Part shown: in pieces, positions 18,618 through 26,885 of the stretch
How positions within the stretch are numbered: position 1 is the first letter of the stretch
How the letters are laid out: each line of letters opens with the position of its first letter
Origin: Rhizobium sp. 16-449-1b
GTDB lineage: Bacteria; Pseudomonadota; Alphaproteobacteria; Rhizobiales; Rhizobiaceae
Length of the DNA: 64,000 nucleotides
Reading direction: 5' to 3'
Assembly (NCBI RefSeq): GCF_017741935.1
Contig: NZ_JAGHMH010000015.1
Location: forward strand, 1 to 64,000
Notes under the pieces: generated by a model
The model's input: the letters and a program-made list of their open reading frames with translations, nothing else
The model's database searches: none
What the model was told of the DNA's origin: nothing
Position numbers and translations under genes: made by a program

Positions 18618-19502
18618 TCAGACTGCTGCGCGATAGAGCGGCGCGACTTCATCGGTGACCGGGTTGGTCAATATTCCGATCCCCTCGATCTCGACCTCTA
18701 CCGTGTCGCCAGCCTTCATATAGAGCTTCGGCGAGCGGGCATGACCGATCCCGGAAGGCGTACCTGTGATGATCAAATCACCTGGCTCCAAAGTAATTGC
18801 CTCCGAGATAGTCGCAACCAGCGTCGCAACATCGAAGATCAATTTTTCCGTGTTGGAAGACTGAACAACTTCGCCGTTGAGACGCGTCTCGATGCGGAGC
18901 CCGTTAGCGCCCACCGGAAGCTCATCTGCGGTCACAAAGAAAGGACCGAATGAACCGGTTCCGTCAAAGTTCTTACCGAGCGTCCACTGTGGGGTGCGAT
19001 GCTGAAAATCGCGAATGGAGCCATCATTAAAGATTGAGTAGCCGGCAACGTGATCAAGCGCGTTGGCCTTCTCAATGTGCCGACCGGACCGTCCGATGAC
19101 AGCGACCAGCTCTCCTTCGAAGTCCAAAGCAGTGGAGACAAACGGCCTGATGATGGGGGCGCCCGCACCAATTAGGCTCGATGTGAACCGCGGGAACAAT
19201 GTTGGGTGATCCGGCTGCTTGTAGCCGCTCTCCTCGGTATGGTCGGCGTAATTAAGGCCGACGCAGATAATCTTACCGGGAGCACTAATTGGCGGAAGGT
19301 AGCTGACCTGCGAGAGGTCCACGACGGGAAAGTCTGCAAACCGGCGCTCGATTTCGGCTCGACCTTTGGGATCCGATAGCTTCTGCGCAAGTTCGGAACC
19401 TGACAATACGGTTCCATCCTTGACTGAGCCCCTCCACTCATTCTCGATCAAAACGGCCGCTCCTGCAGCGCCTTCCGCGTCTTTGAACACCAGATATCGC
19501 AT
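18618..19502 (-). CDS. fumarylacetoacetate hydrolase-family protein
   Basis: 294 residues. The C-terminal FAH domain is plain: GKIICVGLNYADHTEE, DFEGELVAVIG (metal-binding Glu residues), DFQHRTPQWTLGKNFDG and GDLIITGTPSGIGHAR. Family members hydrolyse C-C bonds of diketo acids, including meta-cleavage and homogentisate-type products and 2,4-diketo-3-deoxy sugar acids. It is the first gene of the long operon and lies next to the ring-cleavage-like VOC gene, which together suggest an aromatic route. Confidence 0.92.
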   Translation of the reverse strand: MRYLVFKDAEGAAGAAVLIENEWRGSVKDGTVLSGSELAQKLSDPKGRAEIERRFADFPVVDLSQVSYLPPISAPGKIICVGLNYADHTEESGYKQPDHPTLFPRFTSSLIGAGAPIIRPFVSTALDFEGELVAVIGRSGRHIEKANALDHVAGYSIFNDGSIRDFQHRTPQWTLGKNFDGTGSFGPFFVTADELPVGANGLRIETRLNGEVVQSSNTEKLIFDVATLVATISEAITLEPGDLIITGTPSGIGHARSPKLYMKAGDTVEVEIEGIGILTNPVTDEVAPLYRAAV

Positions 19503-19547
19503 GATAACTCCTCACGTTGTCCGGCGAGTTAGCACCCGATTTTCACT

Positions 19548-19578
19548 ATTGTCAACGCGATAATATATTATTATTGTC
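19548..19578. promoter_or_regulatory. possible GntR operator between divergent genes
   Basis: ATTGTC and GATAAT, spaced by five bases (19548-19564), form an imperfect inverted repeat. A second ATTGTC follows at 19573. They lie in the AT-rich gap between the FAH gene (minus) and the GntR gene (plus), where an operator of the FCD-type regulator would be expected. Confidence 0.3.
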
Positions 19579-19615
19579 CTATTATGTTTTTCATCTAGAA
19601 TTTTTATAAGGTCTC

Positions 19616-20332
19616 ATGAGCCAGAAGCAGAACCACGGTGCGACCATTCGCAACACGCTACGTGAGCGGATACTAAGTTGTGATCTCGTTCCGGGTGAGC
19701 GAATCGTCATCAGTGATCTGTGTGATGAATTCGGCGTCAGCCTTGGCGCCGTGCGGGAGGCACTTTCCGGCCTAGAGGGCGAAGGGCTCGTACACGCGCA
19801 CGCGAAACGTGGCTTCCAAGTCGTGGGGGTGTCTCTCGAAGACATGTTCGACCTGACACGCGCCCGGATCGAAATCGAGTCCTCTTGCTTAAGATTATCG
19901 ATCGCGCAAGGCGATATTGCCTGGGAAAGCAACGTCGTGGCAAGCCTTTACCGGATCTCTGCGACGCCTCGTGAGCAGAGCAACACTATTGATGAGATGT
20001 CAGCCGCATGGAGTGAAGCGCACGCTAATTTTCACGCCGCGCTTGTTGCAGGCTGTCGAAATCACACGCTACTGGGGGTCCGGCGTACGCTCTTTAATCG
20101 AGCGGAACGATACCGTCGGCTCTCAATGCCCGTTGACCACGAGAATCGTGACGTCGCCTTGGAGCACGAGGCACTGGCAAAGGCCGCTCTCAACCGTGAT
20201 GCGGCGCTCGCATGTGAACTCATCGACGCACACCTGTCAAAAACAGCACTTTTGATAAGCGAAGCGACAATCCGGTCTCAACATTCAAATGATGGAGAAC
20301 CGGTTAAACCAGTTCCTTCTGTCTCGATCTGA
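19616..20332 (+). CDS. GntR-family regulator, FCD (FadR/VanR) subfamily
   Basis: 238 residues. An N-terminal winged helix (TIRNTLRERILSCDLVPGERI, ISDLCDEFGVSLGAVREAL) is followed by an all-helical FCD domain with DLTRARIEIES, the ANFHAALVAGC metal/ligand His segment and EHEALAKAAL with further His. It is divergent from the long catabolic operon and is its most likely repressor, probably relieved by an acid intermediate. Its end overlaps the convergent CGNR gene by 29 bases. Confidence 0.93.
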   Translation: MSQKQNHGATIRNTLRERILSCDLVPGERIVISDLCDEFGVSLGAVREALSGLEGEGLVHAHAKRGFQVVGVSLEDMFDLTRARIEIESSCLRLSIAQGDIAWESNVVASLYRISATPREQSNTIDEMSAAWSEAHANFHAALVAGCRNHTLLGVRRTLFNRAERYRRLSMPVDHENRDVALEHEALAKAALNRDAALACELIDAHLSKTALLISEATIRSQHSNDGEPVKPVPSVSI

Positions 20333-20891
20333 ATGCCCTCTTTTTTGCTTTATTACCACAGCCGCGACCTTCGGTAGCGCACCAAATCCTGTTGTTGGCT
20401 CGACTTTTGTCGAGAAAGAACATGCAGCAGGTGGGATCATTGCATTGCTTCACACGAGCAATTTGCCCCTCTACCACCAGTGAAAGAACATCCCGCGCAA
20501 CAGAAGACAGCGCGGAATCGCCTGCAACGTCAGCCTGTTTTGAGACAGAAGTACCTGATTGGCTCAACTCTAATCGCGGGACAGGCCGACGTGCGGCGCG
20601 ATTGATGGCTGCGACGGCTGTCGAGTCGGGAGCCGCTCCATTCACCAAATCAAGAAAGTACGACCTCATCACTTCCCGGAATTCGATCGCTTCATCGACC
20701 TCCGACGGGCTCACAAGCGGGTCCCTGTCGAGAATCCCGGATGCGGCGATCCAAGCCGAATAGGCTAATGGCGAGCCAATTCGCTCGATGTCGCGATGCC
20801 CGACCTCTCCCTTGGTAGCGAGAAAATCTAGGCAGAGCCGGTTTGATGTGAACCGAAAGGCGATATCGCCATGTGAGAAATGTTGATTCAT
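20304..20891 (-). CDS. CGNR zinc-finger protein (ABATE domain)
   Basis: 195 residues. The N-terminal ABATE part has LCLDFLATKG. The C-terminal zinc finger has CNDPTCCMFFLDKSR, then WCATEGRGCGNKAKKRAFR. The family signature is CGNR; here it reads CGNK and an extra GRG precedes it, while the four likely zinc Cys remain. Such proteins are putative stress or catabolite regulators. It is convergent with the GntR gene. Confidence 0.87.
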   Translation of the reverse strand: MNQHFSHGDIAFRFTSNRLCLDFLATKGEVGHRDIERIGSPLAYSAWIAASGILDRDPLVSPSEVDEAIEFREVMRSYFLDLVNGAAPDSTAVAAINRAARRPVPRLELSQSGTSVSKQADVAGDSALSSVARDVLSLVVEGQIARVKQCNDPTCCMFFLDKSRANNRIWCATEGRGCGNKAKKRAFRSRQKELV

Positions 20892-21159
20892 GGAACTACC
20901 TTAGATGGTTCCATGCTTACTTTCTAGGGCTATCTGTCACTTGTTAATTTTGGATGGCGATTTGTAACCTGTGAAGTGACGGTCGGAGCCCAAGGAGAAG
21001 TAATGTGGCTCGCCGGATTGCTACCTAGGTGAAAACCGCGATCCTAAGATGGCGATCGTCTCATCCGGCTATCTAAAAATCGATGGATCTCAGGGACAAG
21101 CGCGGGTGCGGCTATCCGCTACCGACCATACGTATAAAGAAAATTAGAGGCGCTCGGGA

Positions 21160-21297
21160 CTAGGACGTGGACTCGCAAACTGAATTGATCCAAATTCGTG
21201 TCGCAACGAGTTTCAGTGCAGCAAGGTAATTGTCAGGGCGGCGGTCGTAGCGCGTGGCCAGGCCGCGCATGTGTTTGATACGATTGAAGAACCTCTC
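21160..21297 (-). pseudogene. IS5-family transposase 3-prime fragment
   Basis: About 45 codons of the C-terminal end of an IS5-type (IS427-like) transposase remain. They run RFFNRIKH, LATRYDRRPDNYLAALKLVA, RIW and end at a TAG. The fragment begins exactly at the left end of the IS3-family element, so the rest was removed or displaced when that element arrived or later. Confidence 0.7.
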
Positions 21298-21323
21298 TGA
21301 ACCGCACCGGGTTTGCCGGAGGC
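21298..21323 (+). repeat. left terminal inverted repeat of the IS3-family element
   Basis: 26 bases, starting TGAACCGCACCGGG, perfect complement of the right end at 22593-22618. Confidence 0.9.
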
Positions 21324-21350
21324 TCCAACTTCTGAGAAAGTGGAGCCGAT

Positions 21351-21677
21351 ATGAGCAAGACAACGAACAAGTTTTCACCTGAAGTCCGCAACCGCGCCAT
21401 TCGTATGGTGCTGGATCACGAAGCCGAGCACCCTTCGCGGTGGGCTGCGGTTTCATCAATCGCTGCCAAGATCGGCTGCTCGCCTGCAACGCTGCATGAA
21501 TGGGTCAAGAAGATTGAGGTCGACAGCGGCAAGAGAGCTGGACTACCGAGTGATGTGGCCGAGAAGATGAAGGCTCTTGAGCGGGAGAACCGCGAGCTTC
21601 GCCAAGCCAACGAGATTTTGCGCAAGGCGTCTGCCTATTTCGCGATGGCGGAGCTCGACCGCCCATTGAAGCGATGA
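21351..21677 (+). CDS. IS3-family transposase OrfA
   Basis: 108 residues. The N-terminal helix-turn-helix ([32 protein letters not shown]) binds the IS ends. It is followed by a leucine-zipper-like [23 protein letters not shown]. The end overlaps the ATG of orfB by four bases. No A6G-type slippery site is obvious, so orfB is probably made by coupling or a different shift. Confidence 0.93.
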   Translation: MSKTTNKFSPEVRNRAIRMVLDHEAEHPSRWAAVSSIAAKIGCSPATLHEWVKKIEVDSGKRAGLPSDVAEKMKALERENRELRQANEILRKASAYFAMAELDRPLKR

Positions 21678-22579
21678 TCTCATTCATCGACGAACACCGA
21701 GGCGTGTTCGGGGTCGAGCCGATCTGCAGGCTGTTGCCGATTGCCCCGTCCACCTATTACGAGAACATTGCCAAGCGCCTGGACGTGGATCGGCTGTCGA
21801 TCCGCGCCCGCAGCGACATTGCCTTGAAGATCGAGATACGTCGTGTTTTCGACGAGAACTTCCGTGTCTATGGCGTGCGCAAGGTCTGGCGGCAATTGCA
21901 GAGGGAGGGTTTCGATATTGCCCGCTGCACCGTATCCAGACTTATGAAGGCCATGTGTCTGCAAGGCATCATCCGTGGCAAGCCGATCAAAACGACCTTC
22001 CCAGACAAATCCGCGCCCAATCCGCTCGATCGCGTAAACCGCCAGTTCAAGGCTCCTGCGCCGAACAGGCTCTGGGTTTCGGATTTCACCTACGTGGCCA
22101 CCTGGCAAGGCTTCGTCTACGTCGCGTTTGTCATCGATGCATTCGCCCGGCGTATCGTTGGCTGGCGGGTCAGTCGGACGGCACATGCAACCTTCGTTCT
22201 TGATGCCTTGGAACAGGCGCTTCATGATCGGCGTCCCGTTCCTGGCGGCGGCCTTGTGCACCATTCCGACAGGGGTGTTCAATACGTGTCCATTCGCTAT
22301 TCCGAGCGATTGGCGGAGGCAGGTATCGAGCCATCTGTCGGAAGTGTCGGCGACAGCTATGACAATGCGCTCGCCGAAACAATCGACGGTCTTTACAAGG
22401 CCGAGGTCATCCATCGGCGTGGACCATGGCGAAACTTCGAAGCTGTTGAATTCGCCACACTCGAATGGGTCGACTGGTTCAACCACCGTCGTCTTCTGGA
22501 GCCCATTGGAAATATTCCGCCAGCCGAAGCTGAGGAGCGATACTACGCCATGCTGGACGAACCAGCCATGGCCGCATAA
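21674..22579 (+). CDS. IS3-family transposase OrfB (DDE integrase)
   Basis: 301 residues, with an N-terminal HTH_21-type region and an rve integrase core. DDE residues are visible as VSDFTYV (first Asp), [10 protein letters not shown] (second Asp) and [12 protein letters not shown] (Glu). The C-terminal [19 protein letters not shown] is the usual end. It appears intact, so the element could be active. Confidence 0.94.
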   Translation: MISFIDEHRGVFGVEPICRLLPIAPSTYYENIAKRLDVDRLSIRARSDIALKIEIRRVFDENFRVYGVRKVWRQLQREGFDIARCTVSRLMKAMCLQGIIRGKPIKTTFPDKSAPNPLDRVNRQFKAPAPNRLWVSDFTYVATWQGFVYVAFVIDAFARRIVGWRVSRTAHATFVLDALEQALHDRRPVPGGGLVHHSDRGVQYVSIRYSERLAEAGIEPSVGSVGDSYDNALAETIDGLYKAEVIHRRGPWRNFEAVEFATLEWVDWFNHRRLLEPIGNIPPAEAEERYYAMLDEPAMAA

Positions 22580-22592
22580 CTTAAGCCAAACG

Positions 22593-22618
22593 GCCTCCGG
22601 CAAACCCGGTGCGGTTCA
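22593..22618 (-). repeat. right terminal inverted repeat of the IS3-family element
   Basis: 26 bases, perfect complement of 21298-21323. It lies 14 bases beyond the orfB stop. Confidence 0.9.
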
Positions 22619-22947
22619 AGGCAATGCGATATGCGCTGTCGCGATGGGCCGCCTTGAGCGTCTACATCGATGATGGCCGTGTCGAAATCGACAACAACAT
22701 CGCCGAAAGAGCCATGCGTCCGCTCGGAATTGGAAGGAAGAACTGGCTGTTTGCCGGATCGGACAAGGGCGGTGAGCGCATCGCCAACATTCTGACCATC
22801 ATCGAGACGGTCAAACTGCACGGCCATAATCCGGAGCTCTACCTGACAGATGTCCTGACCCGGATCCAGGATCACCCCAAGGACCGACTTGAAGATCTGC
22901 TGCCCTGGAACTGGATGCCAGGAAAAGCTCGATGCGAGGCCGCCTGA
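22619..22947 (+). pseudogene. IS66-family transposase (TnpC) 3-prime fragment
   Basis: About 109 codons of the C-terminus of an IS66 transposase remain: KAMRYALSRWAALSVYIDDG, VEIDNNIAERAMRPLGIGRKNW, GGERIANILTIIETVKLHG and the final LPWNWMP. The fragment starts immediately after the right end of the IS3-family element, and the N-terminal three quarters are missing. Confidence 0.88.
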
Positions 22948-23252
22948 TGGCTCGCTCGAGGTTCATCTATACGCTCAGCCAAGTCGCCGGCATGATCGGC
23001 GAGAACCTCGAACTGATCGAGGAAATCACCGCAAACTCGGACAACATCTCCGAAGGCGAACTGGTTTAAGTCAGCGATGGCAGTGAAGATGGCACCAAGG
23101 GTCTGACCGAGAACGGAATCGAAGAGCTTCAAAGCCTACTTGCCGACATCAGGACGTGGGACGGCGGTATCCGCGAGTTCCTCATCGACACACAGTGCGA
23201 TCCTGAAATAATCGACCGCGTCATGGCCGATGAAATGAAACGCGGCTCATAG
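22947..23252 (+). pseudogene. IS66-linked small gene with an in-frame stop
   Basis: The ATG overlaps the TnpC stop (TGATG). A 101-codon frame continues to a TAG at 23250 but is broken by TAA at codon 41 (23067-23069). Before the stop it reads MARSRFIYTLSQVAGMIGEN; after it, GTKGLTENGIEELQSLLADI and a charged end. I do not know a function. The position directly behind tnpC suggests a passenger gene of IS66-type elements. Confidence 0.6.
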
Positions 23253-23693
23253 CTTCCATCTCTCGACACCCGAAAACGCTTTCGCCGGACGCTCACCTTG
23301 GAAGTGTGGGTTTGCCCAACGATATCGGTGCTGCTGTGAAAGCATGTCTTTCGGATGACATGGGATGGCTCAATGGGTAGCGTAGCAGCCTTCAGCGGAG
23401 TATCAGGCCAACTAGCCGGTTCAGAATGGTTGCAGCTCAAAGCGGAGGGATGCGTTTTTGTTTGGCGAAATAACGCTTCTGCCTCCCGTTCAACTGAACG
23501 GCGTTCCTATCAAAGTGTAACTATGCGAACCTCATCGCAGCAGATACTCCTCGCCGCCTCCCTTTGGCCCTAGACGCAGGAGAGCCCGACTGCCTCAGTA
23601 TATGTAACATTTTTCTTTTATATGTCCATTTCAATTGACGTACACAGAATTTTACATGTAAGAAAACTCTGACAGGTACGGAGGTGACAACGC
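23253..23693. other. gap between IS66 remnant and ArsR gene; no gene seen
   Basis: 441 bases with no convincing coding region. The right 100 bases are AT-rich and must contain the promoter of the ArsR cassette. AATTGACGT at 23633 is also present upstream of the second, decayed ArsR copy (48805). Confidence 0.5.
23652..23661. promoter_or_regulatory. possible ArsR operator
   Basis: TTACATGTAA is a perfect 10-base palindrome in an AT-rich stretch, about 32 bases before the GTG of the ArsR gene. ArsR-type repressors bind such AT-rich inverted repeats over their own promoters. The assignment is by position only. Confidence 0.35.
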
Positions 23694-24020
23694 GTGCAAA
23701 GCGAAGGTGATCAATTGCTGAGAATGATTTCGGCGCTCGCCAATCCGCATCGCCTGCGGATTGTTGCCGCGCTAACACTCACGGGGCGCAGATACGTCAG
23801 CCAACTCGCGCGCGAGATCGGAGTAAGTCGCCCTCTTCTCCACCTTCACCTGCGCAAGCTTGAGGAGGCGGGTCTCGTGAAGAGCCGCCTCGAACTTTCC
23901 AGCGACGGAAAGGCGCTCAACTATTTCGAGGTTGCCGCATTCGATATCGCCTTGACGCCGCAGGTGATTACTCAGGCTGCAGCATCTTTGAGCGAACCAA
24001 CGAGCAAGTCCAACGATTAG
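23694..24020 (+). CDS. ArsR-family HTH regulator
   Basis: 108 residues from GTG with a GGAGG site. The winged-helix core reads ANPHRLRIVAAL, YVSQLAREIGVSRPLLHLHLRKLEEAGLV and a DGKALNYFEV wing. There is no obvious CxC metal site of the ArsR/SmtB type, so the signal may not be a metal. It heads an operon with a small membrane protein, a DUF3817 protein and a CopD/HemJ-like protein. A degraded paralogue heads the second cassette at 48866. Confidence 0.92.
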   Translation: MQSEGDQLLRMISALANPHRLRIVAALTLTGRRYVSQLAREIGVSRPLLHLHLRKLEEAGLVKSRLELSSDGKALNYFEVAAFDIALTPQVITQAAASLSEPTSKSND

Positions 24021-24032
24021 AAGGAAACCGCC

Positions 24033-24296
24033 ATGGCAGACAGGGCCACTATTATATTGTTGGTCACGATCCTCGTGCTTGTGACCATTTTATTGATCTT
24101 TGCCATGAACTATTTCTCCGCTGCCCATCAAGCGCGATTGAAAACAACAAACGAGGACGCCTACCGGGAGTTGGCGGAGAAGGCGGTCAGGGCGCAGGAG
24201 GAAAGTGCCGCTGCTCTGACGTCGCTGCAGGGCAGCGTCATCGGTATCGACGCGCGGCTGAGGAGCGTGGAAAAAATCTTGAAGGATGTTGGGTGA
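24033..24296 (+). CDS. small membrane protein with coiled-coil tail
   Basis: 87 residues. One N-terminal membrane segment (TIILLVTILVLVTILLIFAM) is followed by a charged helix (AYRELAEKAVRAQEESAAAL, then RLRSVEKILKDV) likely to form a coiled coil. No family is known to me. A close paralogue at 49197 keeps the same layout and the same neighbours (ArsR before, DJ-1/PfpI after), so it is a real and conserved gene. The stop overlaps the next start (TGATG). Confidence 0.82.
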   Translation: MADRATIILLVTILVLVTILLIFAMNYFSAAHQARLKTTNEDAYRELAEKAVRAQEESAAALTSLQGSVIGIDARLRSVEKILKDVG

Positions 24297-24628
24297 TGGC
24301 GTCGCAGGACTTAGTCGAAGAGCACAGACAATTGCGACGGATGCGGGCAGTCTCTTTACTGGAGGGCGGCACGCTCCTGCTGCTGGTCCTTGTCGCTGTG
24401 CCGTTGAAACATCTGGCGGGCTACCCCCTCGCCACAAGGATCATGGGCCCGGTGCACGGTTTAGCCTTCCTACTTTACTTCTGGATGCTGATCCAAACCG
24501 TTTCCGGCGGCGGCTGGACCCGAAGCGAGACGCTTCGCATGACAGTCGCGGCCTTCATCCCTTTCGGCGCGTTCCTCAATGAGCGCGCGCTGGCGCGCCG
24601 GCAGGCAGCGCTGGCTTCAGCCGCTTAG
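24296..24628 (+). CDS. DUF3817-family membrane protein
   Basis: 110 residues from the ATG in the TGATG overlap. DUF3817 features are RAVSLLEGGTLLLLVLVAVPLKH, a GPVHGLAFLLYF segment with the family His, and a final FIPFGAFLNERALARR. Three membrane segments are predicted by eye. Its function is unknown; family members often sit next to transport or CopD-like genes. A decayed counterpart seems present at about 49457-49578. Confidence 0.87.
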   Translation: MASQDLVEEHRQLRRMRAVSLLEGGTLLLLVLVAVPLKHLAGYPLATRIMGPVHGLAFLLYFWMLIQTVSGGGWTRSETLRMTVAAFIPFGAFLNERALARRQAALASAA

Positions 24629-24638
24629 GAGGTGCTTG

Positions 24639-25067
24639 ATGGATTATCTCTGGCTTAAGGCGTTCCACATTGCGGCCGTAGCAACGTGGATCGGCGGGAT
24701 GCTGGCGGCAGCGGTCACGGTCAGCGCCATTGGGCGAAAGGCCGCAGAGAAAGCAGCCGACCGATCCATGATCCTGAATGCGATGCGGTACTGGGACCGC
24801 CGTGTAACCACGCCGGCGATGCTACTCGTCTGGGCGCTTGGGCTCACCCTAGCTATCCAGGGTGGTTGGTTCACGGCGCCCTGGCTGCAGATGAAGCTTG
24901 CACTCGTTTTTCTTCTCTCCGCCCTGCACGGCATTCTCTCAGGCACGTTGCGCCGGTTAGCGGGTGCGAACGGATCGTCTTCTCCCACGATCCTCCGTTA
25001 TGGACCGGTGGTGATCGTGATTGCCCTTCTGGCGATCGTTGTCCTCGTGGTGATTAAGCCTTTCTAG
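24639..25067 (+). CDS. CopD/HemJ-like membrane protein
   Basis: 142 residues, starting after TAGGAGG. Four membrane segments with conserved polar residues suit a CopD- or HemJ-like haem/copper membrane protein: KAFHIAAVATWIGGM, YWDRRVTTPAM, WLQMKLALVF and LHGILSGTLRRL. HemJ oxidises protoporphyrinogen and CopD takes part in copper uptake; sequence alone does not separate them here. It follows DUF3817 by 10 bases. A 38-codon relic of a similar 3-prime end is found at 49579-49695. Confidence 0.8.
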   Translation: MDYLWLKAFHIAAVATWIGGMLAAAVTVSAIGRKAAEKAADRSMILNAMRYWDRRVTTPAMLLVWALGLTLAIQGGWFTAPWLQMKLALVFLLSALHGILSGTLRRLAGANGSSSPTILRYGPVVIVIALLAIVVLVVIKPF

Positions 25068-25488
25068 GCTGTGCGCTCGTTCGTCGAGCACCGCGCGGTA
25101 CAAGCTTGGAGATGTCCGCCTCAGGTGTCTAAGCACACTGGTGGAAATAGACAGCGTGCATGATCCGCAACGAATTATTGAAAATAAGGACCCTAGCGAT
25201 GACCAGGGGGATTGCAGAACCCTACCCCGACCGCGTAACACGCCCCGTCAACCAGCAATTCCACCCAGATGATGCCCTCGTTGCTCGCGTTGGGCAACTT
25301 CCGGGCGCCGCCAGAGTTGCTGTCGACGCCAGTGAAGTGGCCCCAGAGACCATCACCCACGAAGTTCTCCTGGCGTTTCTGCAGATAATCGAGATTGTTA
25401 GAATGGAGCTGTTGGCCCAAAGGAGACTTAGCGGCGACCGGCGAGAATTTTGGTGATCTACCTGAACGTTCTTACAAGTCGATAGCCG
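25068..25488. other. gap with no assignable gene
   Basis: About 420 bases between the CopD-like gene and a TonB-receptor fragment. Short open frames exist on both strands, the longest giving 98 codons on plus and 104 on minus. None has a recognisable domain or a good ribosome site. It is probably rearranged DNA. Confidence 0.4.
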
Positions 25489-25904
25489 CTCGACGGCTTC
25501 CGTATCCTCGGCGGCCTGATGTTGCTTGATGGCCAACCAACCCGAACCGGGGGCGGGAAGTTCGATGGTAAAAAAGCGATTGGCGCACCCGATTACCGCA
25601 TCAACCTGGGGGCCGGGTGGGAAATCTCATTGATCGAGGGTTTCACCGTGTCGGCTCGCATGATCAACACGGGCGCGCAGTTCGTTGATGAGGCCAACAC
25701 CCAGTCGATCGACAGGTGGACCCGTTTCGACGTTGGCGCGCGCTACGTCTTCGAACGCTCTGGGGGCAGCCCCTCACCCTTCGCTTCGCCTTCGAAAATC
25801 TTCCCGACACGAATTATTCGCCGTCGGCCGCAGCGGGTCAGGCTGCAGGGATATCCCGAGGAGCGCCGTGCACTGTTCTCGCCTCGACCACTTTTCAGTT
25901 CTGA
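25489..25904 (+). pseudogene. TonB-dependent siderophore receptor 3-prime fragment, frameshifted
   Basis: The frame opens at DGFRILGGLMLLDGQ, a typical receptor barrel segment. It continues through INLGAGWEISLIEGFTVSAR and DRWTRFDVGARYVF, then shifts frame near 25765. The true C-terminus (LTLRFAFENL, then TVLASTTFQF) is in another frame ending at 25904. Only about 135 of some 700 codons remain and there is no start. It is a relic of an iron-uptake gene cut into the ArsR cassette. Confidence 0.8.
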
Positions 25905-25924
25905 TTAGCAACGGAATAAAGACC

Positions 25925-26752
25925 ATGACCAAAGAAATAGACAGACGTACACTTCTCGCCATCAGCACCCTTCTTGCAACTGGCGCCGCTTTTCCCGCCG
26001 CGGCCGACGACAAGCCGACGGGCGATCCAAGGGGTGCGATAATGGAAATTCCGCCGGATGCACCGAAGGTTGCCATGTTGATCCACCCAAAGATGGTCGC
26101 GATTGATCTCATCGGCCCGATGAGTGTGTTCAACATCATGCGTTTCAATGTCCAGTTGGTGTGGAAAGACAAAACACCGGTTACTACGGAACTAGGAATC
26201 CCGATCCAGGCAACACATACCTTCGAGGAATGCCCGAGCGATCTCGACGTCCTGTTCGTCGCAGGCGGCCTCATGGGCACGATCGACTGCATGAACGACC
26301 CGGACGTGCTGGCTTTCCTCGCTGATCGCGGAGAACGGGCAAAATGGGTCACCAGCGTATGCACGGGAGGGCTCCTGATTGGGGCCGCTGGGCTTCTCAA
26401 AGGATATGATGCGACGGCTAACTGGACCGTAACCGATCTTCTGCCACTGCTCGGAGCGCGTCATGTGGATAAGCGCGTCGTACGCGATCGTAACCGAATG
26501 ACCGGAGCCGGCGCGACTGCGGGACTTGACTTTGCATTGGAGTTGTCCGCTGAGATGAAGGGCGAGGAAGCGGCCCGCCGCGTCCAACTTATACTCGAGT
26601 ATGCGCCCGCACCGCCATTCTCGAATGGCACACCAAAGCAAGCCGGGCCACAGCGCGTTGCCGAGATGCGCAAGCGGCGCACCGGAATGGACCGTCAGGC
26701 GCGGGCTGCCGCAGAGCTCGCAGGCAAACGACTCGGAATCTCGAGAGGATGA
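25925..26752 (+). CDS. Tat-exported DJ-1/PfpI-family protein (InhA-like)
   Basis: 275 residues. The N-terminus has a twin-arginine signal (DRRTLLAISTLLATGAA, cleavage near AAA). The rest is the DJ-1/PfpI fold with the nucleophile Cys146 in VTSVCTGGLLIGAAGLL, an upstream ECPSDLDVLFVAGG loop, and RNRMTGAGATAGLD. This resembles isonitrile hydratase InhA and AraC-type amidase-like domains, but export suggests a periplasmic role. A paralogue with the same signal type is at 49841, in the second copy of the cassette. Confidence 0.88.
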   Translation: MTKEIDRRTLLAISTLLATGAAFPAAADDKPTGDPRGAIMEIPPDAPKVAMLIHPKMVAIDLIGPMSVFNIMRFNVQLVWKDKTPVTTELGIPIQATHTFEECPSDLDVLFVAGGLMGTIDCMNDPDVLAFLADRGERAKWVTSVCTGGLLIGAAGLLKGYDATANWTVTDLLPLLGARHVDKRVVRDRNRMTGAGATAGLDFALELSAEMKGEEAARRVQLILEYAPAPPFSNGTPKQAGPQRVAEMRKRRTGMDRQARAAAELAGKRLGISRG

Positions 26753-26885
26753 CACTCCCCCAATATTGATCCTTGAGGAGACAATCATGACATTGAAACT
26801 CGCTAAAGCGGATTGCGGTGTTCCCGATTCAGGATTCTCAAAGTTCATGATTTATGAGTCACTTGCCCGTGGAAGGAGAACCGCC

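Larger units (their letters stand above)
21298..22618 (+). mobile_element. complete IS3-family element (IS51/IS629-like group)
   Basis: 1321 bases bounded by perfect 26-base inverted repeats (21298-21323 and 22593-22618) that begin TGAACCGCACCGGG. It carries orfA and orfB in an ATGA overlap. The three bases on each side (CTC and AGG) do not match, so no target duplication is visible. The left neighbour is an IS5 fragment and the right neighbour an IS66 fragment. This points to deletion or recombination around the element after insertion. Confidence 0.9.

Noticed and set aside
25160..25456. 98-codon plus frame beside the CopD-like gene
   Set aside because: Composition is ambiguous and a minus-strand frame covers the same bases. 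I could not support either.
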